A stretch of DNA of 64,000 nucleotides, taken from the NCBI GenBank assembly GCA_001695595.3, contig MBPM02000073.1:186001-250000 (forward strand), in the 5' to 3' direction. Below, piece by piece: positions 31,702 through 42,740 of this stretch (position 1 is its first letter; every line of letters begins with the position of its first letter). The position numbers were made by a program, and so were the translations under genes. Under the pieces are notes generated by a model. The model did not search any database and was not told where the DNA came from. It saw nothing but the letters and a program-made list of their open reading frames with translations. This DNA comes from Plasmopara viticola (lineage: Eukaryota; Oomycota; Peronosporomycetes; Peronosporales; Peronosporaceae).

Positions 31702-31820
31702 TGTTAACAATACACCGCTAAATGCATGTTGAACAGGTGGATGGCTTCACAGTAATTACAAGTGCGTTACAATTAGTAATCTCATATGGTAGCCGTTCAT
31801 TGGTCAGGATAAATATATTG
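31702..31820 (+). repeat. CopD copy 1, 3' LTR, truncated
   Basis: Starts TGTTAACAATACACCGC and loses its last ~27 bp, joining background at GACGGGTTGACG. Confidence 0.85.
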
Positions 31821-32593
31821 ACGGGTTGACGAAGGAAGGGAAGCGGCTCTCGAAATTTGATAATCTGAACTTTCTTGTAGGCTTTCTTTACTTTCGCTTC
31901 TTTTATCAAAGTCTATCTGTAGCATACATTGAGTCAAGAAAATTGTACCATTCATGCACGCGCTACCCTTTTTACTGTTTCAGTAAACACGGTTTCTGCA
32001 AGCCCAGCACGACCATGAGCTCACTATTTTTTTGTACTGCAAGTGGTGTAGCATGCGTCGATCGTGCGGTGTCGTGCTCATTTCTAGCTCCATTCCTGGC
32101 CACTAGTTAAGCTATTGTGGACGCTAGTCAAGGCTCATAGAGTCTTCGAAGTAAACTCCGATAAAAATTGCCGCACCAGAATTGAGAGTTTGCCCCTTGG
32201 AGCGCGAGCAAGAAAATTTAACGCTTTGAAAGTGAGAGGATCTAAGAGAGTTAATGCTATACAAAAGACGAAAACAACATGACTTTTTTTTTGTGGGCGT
32301 GCGTCCTCATGAAGAATTAAAACAAATCAGAGATGTCTTCTACCGTCAAATTTTAGCTACTTTTCTCGTAGAGAATATTTCCGGTGTTTTGTTTTATATT
32401 TAATTTCCTATAACAAGCAGCTACGATGCACATTCTTGATACTATTGGTCCAAGTATAGCACGTATACATCGGTTTCTCGCTAGCTATCGTTCGTGCTTA
32501 TGGTGACATTAGCGTTTATAGGTCCAGGCACACACAAAGCCCGTCCAATGTGTCGGATCAAAGAAGTGAGGCTTTAATAATAATCTTCCACAG
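31821..32593 (+). repeat. Background block with decayed effector-like ORF
   Basis: Left-arm counterpart of 50767-51468 plus 55769-55900. The uninterrupted ...GTACCATTCATGCACGCG... near 31947 is the empty site of CopA copy 2. An effector-like ORF at 32053-32282 begins MRRSCGVVL but has a frameshift in the signal peptide and loses the EER region. Confidence 0.6.
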
Positions 32594-32771
32594 CTCGAGC
32601 AATAACTCAGTCAAGTTTGCTAAGTATGGTCAAAAGGCTGTTTTGCAGTGAAGTCGACGCTGCTCATTGTATATTCAAAGAGAGTGTGTTTGAATATTTG
32701 GCAAGACTAGTGGCCCTTTGATCGCCATTTACCATACTTTAAGAGTAAACTTGACCGAGTCATTGCTCTAG
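32594..32771. mobile_element. MITE-like element
   Basis: 178-bp copy with CTCGAGCAATAACTCAGTCAA left repeat and TTGACCGAGTCATTGCTCTAG right repeat. Pairs with 50589-50766 in the inverted duplication. Confidence 0.55.
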
Positions 32772-34734
32772 CAACATTAAAGTGCTATTGGAGTCTCTTT
32801 AATACACAAGACGGGCTTCATGTGCGCCAGGACCTCCAAATACTTATTCGTTTGTGAGCTTCACCCAACTAAGCGCAGCGAAAGTTCAATAGCACGTGGC
32901 ATACTTTCATTAGCAGCGACCGATCACATCAAAAATTGGCTTTGTAGCTACAATAAGTCTGACCGCAGTATTTTTGCCATAAAAAAACAAGGCAACTAAT
33001 TGGAATGAGTAAACCAAAGGACAATATATTTTCTTGTCACTAAAGAGTAAGATACTCGGTTTTGATTTCTCTTCAGCTTTGGCTTTGAACGAGTCAACTT
33101 GTCTTGCTTGCATAGTTTTGAGGGTGGATTCCACGACATTAAATCCCCGACTTGTCAGTGACGATTGCGCGGAGGGGGTGTGCGACGATCGGGGAGAGGG
33201 GCCTCGGAACCGTAATCAGTGGCCAGGAATGTAGCCAGAATGAGCACGAAACCGCACGAACGACGCATGCTTCACCACTTGCAGTGCAAAAAGAATAGTG
33301 GCCTCTGGTCGTGCTTGAGCTGCAGAAACTCTATTTACTTAAATGATCTGCCAACATGAGAGCGACAAGATCTGAAAGAAAAGAGACGGATCAAATTTCT
33401 GGTGGGCTATCCATGTTTTCAAAGCTTTCATGTACATGAAACCGGGAGTATCCTCCGGATTACGCGAAATTCCGCAGATTCTATGCGTACAAACATACCT
33501 GTCGCGAGGTCCAAGGCAGTCAGAAAATTTCTAGCATTGCTATTTATTGCGACATTATACCACTGCGCCTTTTGCACTTCGTTGTCCTTATCTTCACATC
33601 ACAATTACTTCTGGCCGTGCTTGAGCTGCAAAAACCTCATTTACTTCGATAATTTGCCAATGCGAAAGAAAAGAGGCGAATTAAATTTCTGGGAGGTTAT
33701 CCATGTTCGCAAAGCTTTCGTTTACATAGAATACCGGTAGTATGTTCCTGATCACGCGAACTTAAGCAAGGCCGTTAGATTCTATGCGTGCTGTCGCGAG
33801 GTCCAATGCCGTCTTAAATATCAAGCAATTCTATTTAATGCGACATTATAATACTGCGCCTTTTGCCTTTCATTGTCCTACAAAGTACGCCCTCACATTT
33901 ATCTTAACATCACCATTCGTCGCATGAACCATCTACATATGGTCCACACGACAAGACGTCCATGCGACAAATGGGAGCGGCCGTTCTGATACTGGGAAGT
34001 ATTCGTTGTCTTTACTACTTGATAGCAAACACATCATCTCGATTCTATCCACTAAACGGTACCTCAAGGAGACCAATGCCGTCTTAAAATATCTAGCAAT
34101 GTCTCTTACTCCTAAAGTAATAGCAAGTAGTAATTCGTTATTATGCGATGCAATTGCATCATTCCTTTAAGCTACGATCGGAAATGAATAGCATCCTAAG
34201 TAGACCGACAGTCATCTTAATCATTGCATCAGCTTAAGCAGCTGTACCACCATTGAAATTTTTTGACCAATTCTAAAGCCGAACCGGGAGCAAAGATCCT
34301 GATAAAAATATGTTGTAGAAATACAGCATTGTGCATTGTCGCGATATGTGTTGTACTCATCTAATGGCGCTTCCACCGATCGACGATAAATTAAAAGGCT
34401 CTCACGGCCGCATTGAACACCCTTGTAACTAGAATCGGACGCACAGCTTACTAGACGAAAGCCGAGGGCTGCTTCAAGCCAACTCAATGATGTTTAGAGA
34501 CTGCAGCTTTGTTTTGCAGTACTGTCAATATTAAGTCCATTATGACTTTTGATTGATGTGCCATTGAGAGCTATCCGAGTGCTAGTTTTTTACTCGTCGC
34601 GGTTTGACGCAGTACTTTGCGTTCCTCTTACTCGAGCCATTTTATAATAAAAAATGCTTATGTCGCTTTAGCTGTTCAAGTAAGACTGGCGCACACCGCA
34701 CAGATTTTTATACACCCTTTTTATCGGTGAGTCG
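32772..34734 (-). repeat. Background block with secreted ORF and tandem units
   Basis: VES..KTMQARQ frame at 32910-33134 (minus) and the empty site for CopE at about 33130-33140 (ATTCCACGACATT uninterrupted). A short secreted ORF lies at 33155-33268 (minus), tandem ~300-bp units at about 33370-33950, the GATGCAATTGCATC palindrome near 34146, and the ~88-codon non-ATG frame at 34221-34487 (minus). Confidence 0.65.
33155..33268 (-). CDS. Short secreted peptide ORF
   Basis: A 37-codon ORF, MRRSCGFVLILATFLATDYG leader followed by a Pro/Arg-rich tail. Inverted-arm partner of 45390-45503. It has no RxLR/EER. The stop is in the same place as in other members; possibly non-functional. Confidence 0.3.
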   Translation of the reverse strand: MRRSCGFVLILATFLATDYGSEAPLPDRRTPPPRNRH

Positions 34735-35922
34735 ATACAGTTTTTGTTAACTGCGCCATACCCCACTTTTAATAGCACCCCTCAATATACAGGGCTAAAT
34801 CCGCCTTTACCTTAAGTTTTGAATGTTGGTTGGCTGCAACAATCAAGGATCTCTGTAAGATAATAACATTAAAACTTTCAATATTCAGTGTTGCGTGAAA
34901 TTCGCCATGGGTTTCGGGATTGAAAGAGCTAATCAAGCTTTTAGAATATCATTGCCTCCGCTTACTTGTTTGTGTGCAGCACTCGACGCAGCTCTGCGAC
35001 GGTGCGAATGCTCCGTGCATCGATCGTGCTAGTGCCAATACGAGCACCATTCGACCCATCCACCAATTGTAATTGCTTGGTATTGGATAGCGAGCTGAAC
35101 AGGGCAGCAAAAGGCGAAATAGTCCTGTTTCCACCGCCTGACAAACTCTGCAATAAATAGACCCAGGTGATCGCACCGTCGTCGCTTGATCCAGAGCAGA
35201 CAAACCAAACTTTTTCACCAGCTGCCTCAAAACAGAACGTTCGCTTGGTTTTATCTTTAAAAAGCGTAAATACAGCATACATCGTGCAATTGCACATCTC
35301 CACGTGGCTTGTCAAAACTGCTACTGCAGCGATGCCCACTTCTCTCTTGTTGCTACCTTCGTTCTCTTAATCAGTACAAAATATCGTCGTTCTCACCTCT
35401 TCCTCAAAACTATCAAGTTGAGTCTCGTTTGCGCGATCAAGACTCTTCTTCATGACATTCGCCTGCTTGTAAGGCAGCCGCTGCGTATCAACTCTATGTC
35501 TTTACGTATCGACGACGAGCTTCCCGTTGATCTTTGCGATTGTTGTTCGAATGTCTCGAATTTTTCTCGGTATCTCGAGTAAACATACTTCATAAACTCT
35601 CTTGATCTAGTACGCAATCCGACTTGTTGATAAGAATTTCTCGCTAGCCAAAGCTCTCCACGAAAACTTCTTATTGCCCAACTGTCGGTGGGTTCGTTGT
35701 GCGTCCTCTGCGATCTGCAGCACCACCACATATTCGTCCTCTTCTGCGTCGTACTTGCCGACCACAAACTTGGCTGTAGCTCCTCCTTCGTCTTGACTTT
35801 TACTTCGCTTCCACCCGATCCGCGCTGCTTTTCTACATTTCGTCTTTTTGTGTGTGTATCAACGTCAATCGAATACCGTTTAGGGGTGCTATAAAAAGTG
35901 GGGTGCAAGGCGGTTGACTAAG
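34735..35922 (-). mobile_element. TIR element with PH-like gene fragment, copy 3
   Basis: Left end: CCCCACTTTTAATAGCACCC near 34761. Right end: GGGTGCTATAAAAAGTGGGG near 35884. The internal minus frame 34962-35339 stays open for 125 codons, the longest of the five copies, covering FCFEAAGEKVWFVCSG to HTNK; it lacks an ATG. The GWLYKQ block reads GCLTSRR here because of a small change. Forms an inverted pair with copy 4. Confidence 0.55.
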
Positions 35923-36744
35923 GGGGGGGGAAGCGGCTCTCGAAATTTGATAATCTGAACTTTCTTGTAGGCTTTCCCTACTTTCGCTTCTTTCATCAAA
36001 GTGTATCTGTAGTATACATTGAGTCAAGAAGATTGTATTCCTCATGCACGCGCTCCCCTTTAACTGTTTCAGTAAACACGTTTTCTGCAGGCCCAGCATG
36101 ACCATGAGCTCACTATTTTTTTTGCACTGCAAGTGGTGTAGCATGCGTCGATCGTGCGGTGTCGTGCTCATTCTAGCTCCATTCCTTGCCACTAGTCACG
36201 GTATCGTAGACGCCAGTCAAGGCTCTCAGCGACTTCGAAGTAAACTCCAATAGGGAATTGCCGCACCAGAAGAAAGGATGGCCTTGCCCATTGTTATCAA
36301 TGAGCTCAAAAGCAAGCCGAATACGAAAATTTAGAGTTTGCCCCTTAAAGCGCGAGCAAGAAAATTTAACGCTCTGAAAGTGGGTGGATCTAAGAAAGAT
36401 GATGCTAATCAAAGACGAAAACAACATGACTTTTTTTTCTTTTGTGGGCGTGCGTCCTCATGAAGAATCAAAACTAATCAGAGATGTCTTCTACAGTCAA
36501 ATTTTAGCTACTTTTCTCGTGGAGAATAATTTCGGTGTTTTATTTTAAAATCAATTTCCTATAACAAGCAGCTACGATGCACATTCTTGATACTATTGGT
36601 CCAAGTATAGCACGTATACATCGGTTTCTCACTAGCTATTGTTCATGCTTATGGTGACATTAGCGTTTATAGGTCCAGGCACCCATAAAGCCCGTCCAAT
36701 GTGTCGGATCCAAGAAGTGAGGCTTTAATAATAATCTTTCACAG
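35923..36744 (+). repeat. Background block, left arm of the 36.8-kb inverted repeat
   Basis: Contains the effector-like pseudogene at 36143 and its 3' flank. The arm ends near 36640 (GTATAGCACGTATACATCGG), and the mirrored arm starts at about 36905. About 260 bp, including a MITE, separates the arms. Confidence 0.6.
36143..36430 (+). pseudogene. RxLR/EER-like secreted protein, stop at codon 37
   Basis: MRRSCGVVLILAPFLATSHG signal peptide, QRLRSK, then TAG at 36251-36253. Downstream AAPEERMAL keeps the EER motif, and a further stop lies in the Lys-rich part. Compare the uninterrupted copy at 51122-51367. Confidence 0.4.
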
Positions 36745-36898
36745 CTCGAGCAATGACTAAGTCAAGTTTGCTAAGTATGGTTAAAAAGCCGTTTTGCAGT
36801 GAAGTTGACGCTGCTCTTTGTGTATCTAAAAAGAGTGTGTTTGAATATTTGGCAAGATTAGTGGCCCTTGACCGAGTCATTGCTCGAGCAACGGTAAG
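36745..36898. mobile_element. MITE-like element, shortened
   Basis: Copy of the 178-bp element lacking ~25 bp near the right repeat (CCCTTGACCGAGTCATTGCTCGAG). It lies in the spacer of the inverted repeat centred here. Confidence 0.5.
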
Positions 36899-37602
36899 GT
36901 GCTATTGGCCCATGTATACGTGCTCTACTTGGACCAATAGTATCAAGAATGTGCATCGTCGCTGCTTGTTATAGGAAATTAAATTAAAAATAAAACAACG
37001 GAATTATTCTAGAAAAGTAGCTAAAATTTGACTGTAGAAGACATCTCTGAGTTGTTTCAATTCTTCATGAGGACGCACGCCCACAAAAGAAAAAAAGTCA
37101 TGTTGTTTTCGTCTTCGGTATAGCATCAACTTTCATAGATTCTCTCACTTTCGAAGCGTGAAATTTTCTTGCTCGCGCTTCAAGGGGCAAAGTCTCAATT
37201 TTCGTATTTGGCTTACTTTTGAGCTCATTGATAATAATGGGCAAAGCCATCCTTTCTTCTGTTGCCGCAATCTCCTATTGGAGTTTACTTCGAAGACGCT
37301 GAGAGCCTTGACTGGCGTCCACGATACCGTGACTAGTGGCCAGGAATGGAGCTAGAATGAGCACGACACCGCACGATCGACGCATGCTACACTACTTGCA
37401 GTGCAAGAAAATAGTGAGCTCATGGTCGTGCTGGGCCTGCAGAAACCGTATTTACTGAAACAGTAAAAGGAGTAGCGCGTGCATGAGGGGTACAATTTTC
37501 TTGACTCAATGTATTCTACAGATACACTTTGATTTAAGAAGCGAAAGTAAGGAAAACCTACAAGAAAGTTCAAATTATCAAATTTCGAGAGCCGCTTCCC
37601 CC
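36899..37602 (-). repeat. Background block, right arm of the 36.8-kb inverted repeat
   Basis: Mirror of 35923-36640, holding the effector-like pseudogene 37098-37385 on the minus strand. Confidence 0.6.
37098..37385 (-). pseudogene. RxLR/EER-like secreted protein, stop at codon 37
   Basis: A 95-codon frame: MRRSCGVVLILAPFLATSHG, QRLRSK, TAG, then AATEERMALP with EER and the KTKTT end. Only the TAG interrupts it. Mirror-image partner of 36143. Confidence 0.45.
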
Positions 37603-38800
37603 CTCCTCAGTCGCCTTGCACCCCACTTTTTATAGCACCCCTTAACGGTATTCGATTGACGTTGATACACACACAAAAAGACGGAATGTAGAAAAGCAGC
37701 GCGGATCGGGTCGAAGTCGAAGTAAAAGTCAAGACGAAGGAGGAGCTACAGCCAAGTTTGTGGTCGGCAAGTACGACGCAGAGGAGGACGATTATGTGGT
37801 GGTGCTACAGATCGCAGAGGACGCACAACGAACCCACCGACAGTTGGGCAGTAAGAAGTTTTTGTGGAGAGCTTTGGCTAGGCGAAAAGCTCCTAGTAAC
37901 AAGTCAGATTGCGTACCAGATCAAGAGAGTTTATGAAGTATGTTTACTCGAGATACCGAGTAAAATTCGAGACATTCGAACAACAACTCGCAAAGATCAA
38001 CGGGAAGCTCGTCGTCGATACGTAAAGACCGAGAGTTGATACGCAGTGGCTGCCTTACAAGCAGGCGAATGTCATGAAGAAGAGTCTTGATCGCGCAAAT
38101 GAGACTTAACTTGATGGTTTTGAGGAAGAGGTGGCAACGACAATATTTTGTCCTAATTAAGAGAACGAAGTTAGCAACAAGAGAGAAGTGGGCATCGCTG
38201 CAGTAGCAGTTTTGACAAGCCACGTGGAGATGTGCACTTGCACAATGTCATGCTGTATTTACGCTTTTTAAAGATGTAACCAAGCGAACGTTCTGTTTTG
38301 AGGCAGCTGGTGAAAAAGTTTGGTTTGTCTGCTCTGGATCAAGCGACGATGGTGCGATCACCTGGGTCTATTTACTGCAGAGTTTGTCAGGCGGTGGAAA
38401 CAGGACTATTTCGCCTTTTGCTGCCCTATTCAGCTCGCTATCCAATACCAAGCAATTACAATTGGTGGATGGGTCGAATGGTGCTCGTATTGGCACTAGC
38501 ACGATCGATGCACGGAGCATTCGCACCGTCGCAGAGCTGCGTCGAGTGCTGCACACAAACAAGTTACCGGAGGCAATGATAACCCAAAAGCTTATTTAGC
38601 TCTTTCGATTCCCGAAACCCATGGCGAATTTCACGCAACACTGAATATTGAAAGTTTTAATGGTTTTATCTTACAAAGATCCTTGATTGTTGCAGCCAAC
38701 CAACGTTCAAAACTTAAGGTAAAGGCGGTTTTAGCCCTGTATATTGAGGGATGCTATAAAAAGTGGGTTTGGCGTAGTTAACGAAAACTGAGGCGACCTC
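37603..38800 (+). mobile_element. TIR element with PH-like gene fragment, copy 4
   Basis: Left end CCCCACTTTTTATAGCACCC at 37621-37640, right end inverse near 38750 followed by GGCGTAGTTAACGAAAACTG. It carries the same gene fragment, with the 3' frame ending at 38575 in a slightly extended form. Mirror partner of copy 3; shares with it the ATTCGATTGACGTTGATAC block missing from copy 5. Confidence 0.55.
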
Positions 38801-40274
38801 CTAATAAAAAGGTTGTAAAAAACTGTGCGGTTTGCGCCAGTCTTACTTGAACAGCTAAAGCGACGTAAGCAATTTTTATAATTGATTATTATGTAATGGC
38901 TCGAGTAAGAGGAACGCAGAGTACTGTGTCAACAGCGACGAGTAAAAAACTAGCACTCGGATAGCTCTCAATGGCACATCAATCAAAAGTCATAATGGAC
39001 TTAATATTGACAGTACTGCAAAACAAAGCTGCAGTCTCTAAACATCATTGAGTTGGCTTGAAGCAGCCCTCGGCTTTCGTCTAGTAAGCTGTGCGTCCGA
39101 TTCTAGTTACAAGAGTGTTCAATGCGACCGTGAGAGCCTTTTAATTATTCGTCGATCGGTGGAAGCGCCATTAGATGAGTACAACACATATCGCGACAAT
39201 GCACAATGCTGTATTTCTACAACATATTTCTATCAGAATCTTCGCTCCCGGTTCAGCTTTAGAATTGGTCAAAAAATCTCAAAGGTGGTACAGCTGCTTA
39301 AGCTGATGCAATGATGAAGATGAGTATCGGTCTACTTAGGATGCTGTTCATTTCCGATCGTAGCTTAAAGGAATGATGCAATTGCATCGCATAACAACGA
39401 ATTACTACTTGCTATTTACTTTAAATGTAAGAGACATTGCTAGATATTTTTAGACGGCATTGGTCTCCTTGAAGTACCGTTTAGTGGATAGAATCGAGAT
39501 GATGTGTTTGCTATCAAGTAGTAAAGACAACGAATTCTCCCCAGTATCAGAACGGCCGCTCCCATTTGTCGCATGGACGTCTTGTCGTGTGGACCATATG
39601 TAGATGGTTTATGCGACGAATGGTGATGTGAAGATAAATGTGAGGGCGTACTTTGTAGGACAATGGAGTGCAAAGGCGCAGTAGTATAATAACGCATTAA
39701 ATAGAATTACTTGATATTTAAGACGGCATTGGACCTCGCGACAGCACGCATAGAATCTAACGACCTTGCTTAAGTTCGCGTAATCAGGAACATACTATCG
39801 GTATTCCATGTAAACGAAAGCTTTGCAAATATGGATAACCTCCCAGAAATTGAATTCGCCTCTTCTCTTTCGCATTGGTAAATTATCGAAGTAAATGAGG
39901 TTTCTGCATCTTAAGCACGGCCAGGAGCAATGGTGATGTGAAGATAATGACAACGAAGTGCAAAAGGCGCAGTGGTGTAATGTCGCAATAAATAGCAATC
40001 CTAGTTATAGTATGACGGCCTATGTACGCATAGAATCTAACGACTTTGCAAAATTTCGGCGTAATCTGGAGTATTCTCCCGGTTTCATGTACATGAAAGC
40101 TTTGCAAACATGGATAGCCCACCAGAAATTCGAATCGTCTCTCTTCTTTCGCATCTTGTTGATCTCATGTGATCGTTACCCATCCTAGTTGGCAAATCAT
40201 TCAAGTAAATAGAGTTTCTGCAGCTCAAGCACGACCAGAGGCCACTATTCTTTTTGCACTGCAAGTGGTGAAGC
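38801..40274 (+). repeat. Background block with tandem units
   Basis: ~88-codon non-ATG frame at 39048-39314, GATGCAATTGCATC palindrome near 39377, tandem ~300-bp units at about 39630-40220. No ordinary gene. Confidence 0.65.
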
Positions 40275-40388
40275 ATGCGTCGTTCGTGCGGTTTCGTGAT
40301 CATTCTAGCTACTTTTTTGGCCACTGGTCACGCTTACGAGGCCCCTCTCCCCTATCGTCAATCTCCCCCTCCGCGCAATCGTCACTGA
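40275..40388 (+). CDS. Short secreted peptide ORF
   Basis: 37 codons: MRRSCGFVIILATFLATGHA leader and Pro/Arg tail, same organisation as 14262-14375. The VES..KTMQARE frame follows in another phase and here stays open past KNTAV to about 40630 in a longer form. Confidence 0.3.
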   Translation: MRRSCGFVIILATFLATGHAYEAPLPYRQSPPPRNRH

Positions 40389-40937
40389 TAAGTCGGGGAT
40401 TAAATGTCGTGGAATCCACCCTCAAAACCATGCAAGCAAGAGAAGTTGACTCGTTGAAGGCCAAAGATAAAGAGAAATCAAAACCGGGTATCGTACTTTT
40501 TAGTGACAAGAAAATATATTGTCCTTTGGTTTACTCATTCAAATCAGTTGCTTTGTTTTTTTATGGAAAAAATACCGCGGTCTTACTGATTGTTGCTACA
40601 AAGCCAATTTTTGATGTGATCGTTCGCTGATGATGAAAGTATGCCACGTGCTATTGAACTCTCGCTGCACTTAGTTGGGTGAAGCTCACTGACAAATAAG
40701 TATTCAGAGCTTCAGACGCACATGAAGCCCGTCTTGTATCAAACAGACTGGTATCTCGCTAGCTATTGTTCATGCTTATGGTGACATTAGCGTTTATAGG
40801 TCCAGGCACCCATAAAGCCCGTCCAATGTGTCGGATCCATGAAGTGAGGCTTTAATAATAATCTTCCACAGCTCGAGCAATGACTAAGTCAAGTTTGCTA
40901 AGTATGGTCAAAAGGCCGTTTTGCAGTGAAGTTGACG
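40389..40937 (+). repeat. Background junction region with half MITE
   Basis: The conserved VES..KTMQARE frame is followed by a jump to sequence normally found elsewhere in the unit (GGTATCTCGCTAGCTATTG near 40750). At 40872-40937 there is the left half of a MITE, cut where the hairpin arm starts. A rearrangement hot spot. Confidence 0.5.
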
Positions 40938-41648
40938 CAGCGAAAGTTTAATAGCACGTGGCATACTTTCAGTAGCAGCGACCGATCACATCAAAAATTG
41001 GCTTTGTAGCTACAATAAGTCAGACCGCAGTATTTTTGCCATAAAAAAACAAAGCAACTGATTTGAATGAGAAAACCAAAGGACAATATATATTTCCTTG
41101 TCACTAAAGAGTAAGATACTTGGTTTTGGTTTCTCCTTAGCTTTGGCTTTGAACGAGTCAACTTGTCTTGCTTGCATAGTTTTGAGGATGGATTCCACGA
41201 CATTAAATCCCCGACTTGTCAGTGACGATTGCGCGGAGGGGAAGTGCGACGATCGGGGAGAGGGGCCTCGGAACCGTAATCAGTGACCAGGAATGTAGCC
41301 AGAATGAGCACACGAGGCCCCTCTCTTCTATCGTCAATCTCCCCCTCCGCGCAATCGTCACTGATAAGTCGGGGATTAAATGTCGTGGAATCCACCCTCA
41401 AAACCATGCAAGCAAGAGAAGTTGACTCGTTGAAGGCCAAAGCTAAAGAGAAACCAAAACCGGGTATCGTACTCTTTAGTGACAAGAAAATATATTGTCC
41501 TTTGGTTTACTCATTCAAATCGGTTGCTTTGTTTTTTTAATGGCAAAAATACTGCGGTCTGACTTATTGTAGCTACAAAGCCAATTTTTGATGTGATCGG
41601 TCGCTGCTAGTGAAAGTATGCCACGTGCTATTGAACTTTCGCTGCGCT
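40938..41648. repeat. Long inverted repeat (hairpin-forming)
   Basis: Left arm about 40938-41270 and right arm about 41313-41648 are inverse copies of the same segment (secreted-peptide tail plus the VES..KTMQAR frame), separated by about 42 bp. The left arm starts GCAGCGAAAGTTTAATAGC and the right arm ends TTCGCTGCGC. Arms correspond base by base over most of their length. Transcription through it would give a ~330-bp double-stranded stem. Confidence 0.75.
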
Positions 41649-42239
41649 TAGTTGGACGAAGCTCACTAACAAATAAGTATCCAGAGCTTCAGGCGCACGT
41701 GAAGCCCGTCTTGTGTATCAACAGACTCCAATAGCACTCTACCGTTGCTAGAGCAATGACTCGGTCAAGTTTACTCTTAAAGTACGATAAATGGCGGTCA
41801 AAGGGCCACTAGTCTTGCCAAATATTCAAACACACTCTCTTTCAATATACAAGGAGCAGCGTCGACTTCCCTGCAAAATGGCCTTTTGACCATACTTAGC
41901 AAACTTGACTGAGTTATAGCTCGAGCTGTGTTAGATTGTTATTAAAGCCTCACTTCTTGGATCCGACACATTGGACGGGTTTTATGTGTGCCTGGACCTA
42001 TAAACGCTAATGTCACCATAAGCACGGACAAGAGCTAGCAAGAAACCGATGTATACGTGCTATACTTGGACCAATAGTATCAAGAATGTGCATCGTAGCT
42101 GCTTGTGATAGGAAATTAAATTTAAAATAAAACAACGGAATTATTCTCCACGAGAAAAGTAGCTAAAATTTGACTGTAGAAGACATCTCTGATTTGTTTC
42201 AATTCTTCATGAGGACGCACGCCCACAAAAGAAAAAAAG
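41649..42239. repeat. Background block
   Basis: MITE at 41748-41925, then the 3' flank of the effector-like ORF. No gene seen. Confidence 0.55.
41748..41925. mobile_element. MITE-like element
   Basis: 178-bp copy with CTAGAGCAATGACTCGGTCAA left repeat and TTGACTGAGTTATAGCTCGAG right repeat. Confidence 0.55.
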
Positions 42240-42527
42240 TCATGTTGTTTTTGTCTTTGGTATAGCATCAACTTTCTCAGATCCTCTCACTTTCAGAGCG
42301 TTAAATTTTTTTTCTCGCGCTTCAAGGGGCAAAGTCTCAATTTTCGTATTTGGCTTACTTTTGAGCTCATTGATAACAATGGGCAAAGCCATCCTTTCTT
42401 CTGGTGCCGCAATTTCCTATTAGAGTTTACTTCGAAGACGCTGAGAGCCTTGACTGGCGTCCACGATACCGTGACTAGTGGCCAGAAATGGAGCTAGAAT
42501 GAGCACGACACCGCACGATCGACGCAT
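42240..42527 (-). pseudogene. RxLR/EER-like secreted protein, two stops
   Basis: MRRSCGVVLILAPF signal peptide. The segment after RLRSKL carries two consecutive stop codons, then AAPEERMAL and the Lys-rich end. Pseudogene of the family at 51122-51367. Confidence 0.4.
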
Positions 42528-42740
42528 GCTACACTACTTGCAGTGCAAAAAAAATAGTGAGCTCATGGTCGTGCTGGGCCTGAAGAAACCGTATTTAATG
42601 AAACAGTAAAAAGAGTAGCGCGTGCATGAGGGGTACAATTTTCTTGACTCAATGTATAGTACAGATACACTTTGATAAAAGGAGCGAAAGTAAGGAAAGC
42701 CTACAAGAAAGTTTAGATTATCAAATTTCGAGAGCCGCTT

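Larger units (their letters stand above)
28582..31820 (+). mobile_element. CopD copy 1, Ty1/copia with large internal deletions
   Basis: 5' LTR 28582-28727 (146 bp, CopA-type), primer-binding site 28728-28740, coding region, polypurine tract GTGAGTAGGAG, 3' LTR from 31702 truncated at AAATATATTGAC (about 31820) and fused to background GGGTTGACGAAGG. The same truncated junction is present in CopD copy 2, so it predates the inverted duplication. Two internal deletions (near 30367 and 31058) removed the integrase C-terminus and most of RT. Confidence 0.9.
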
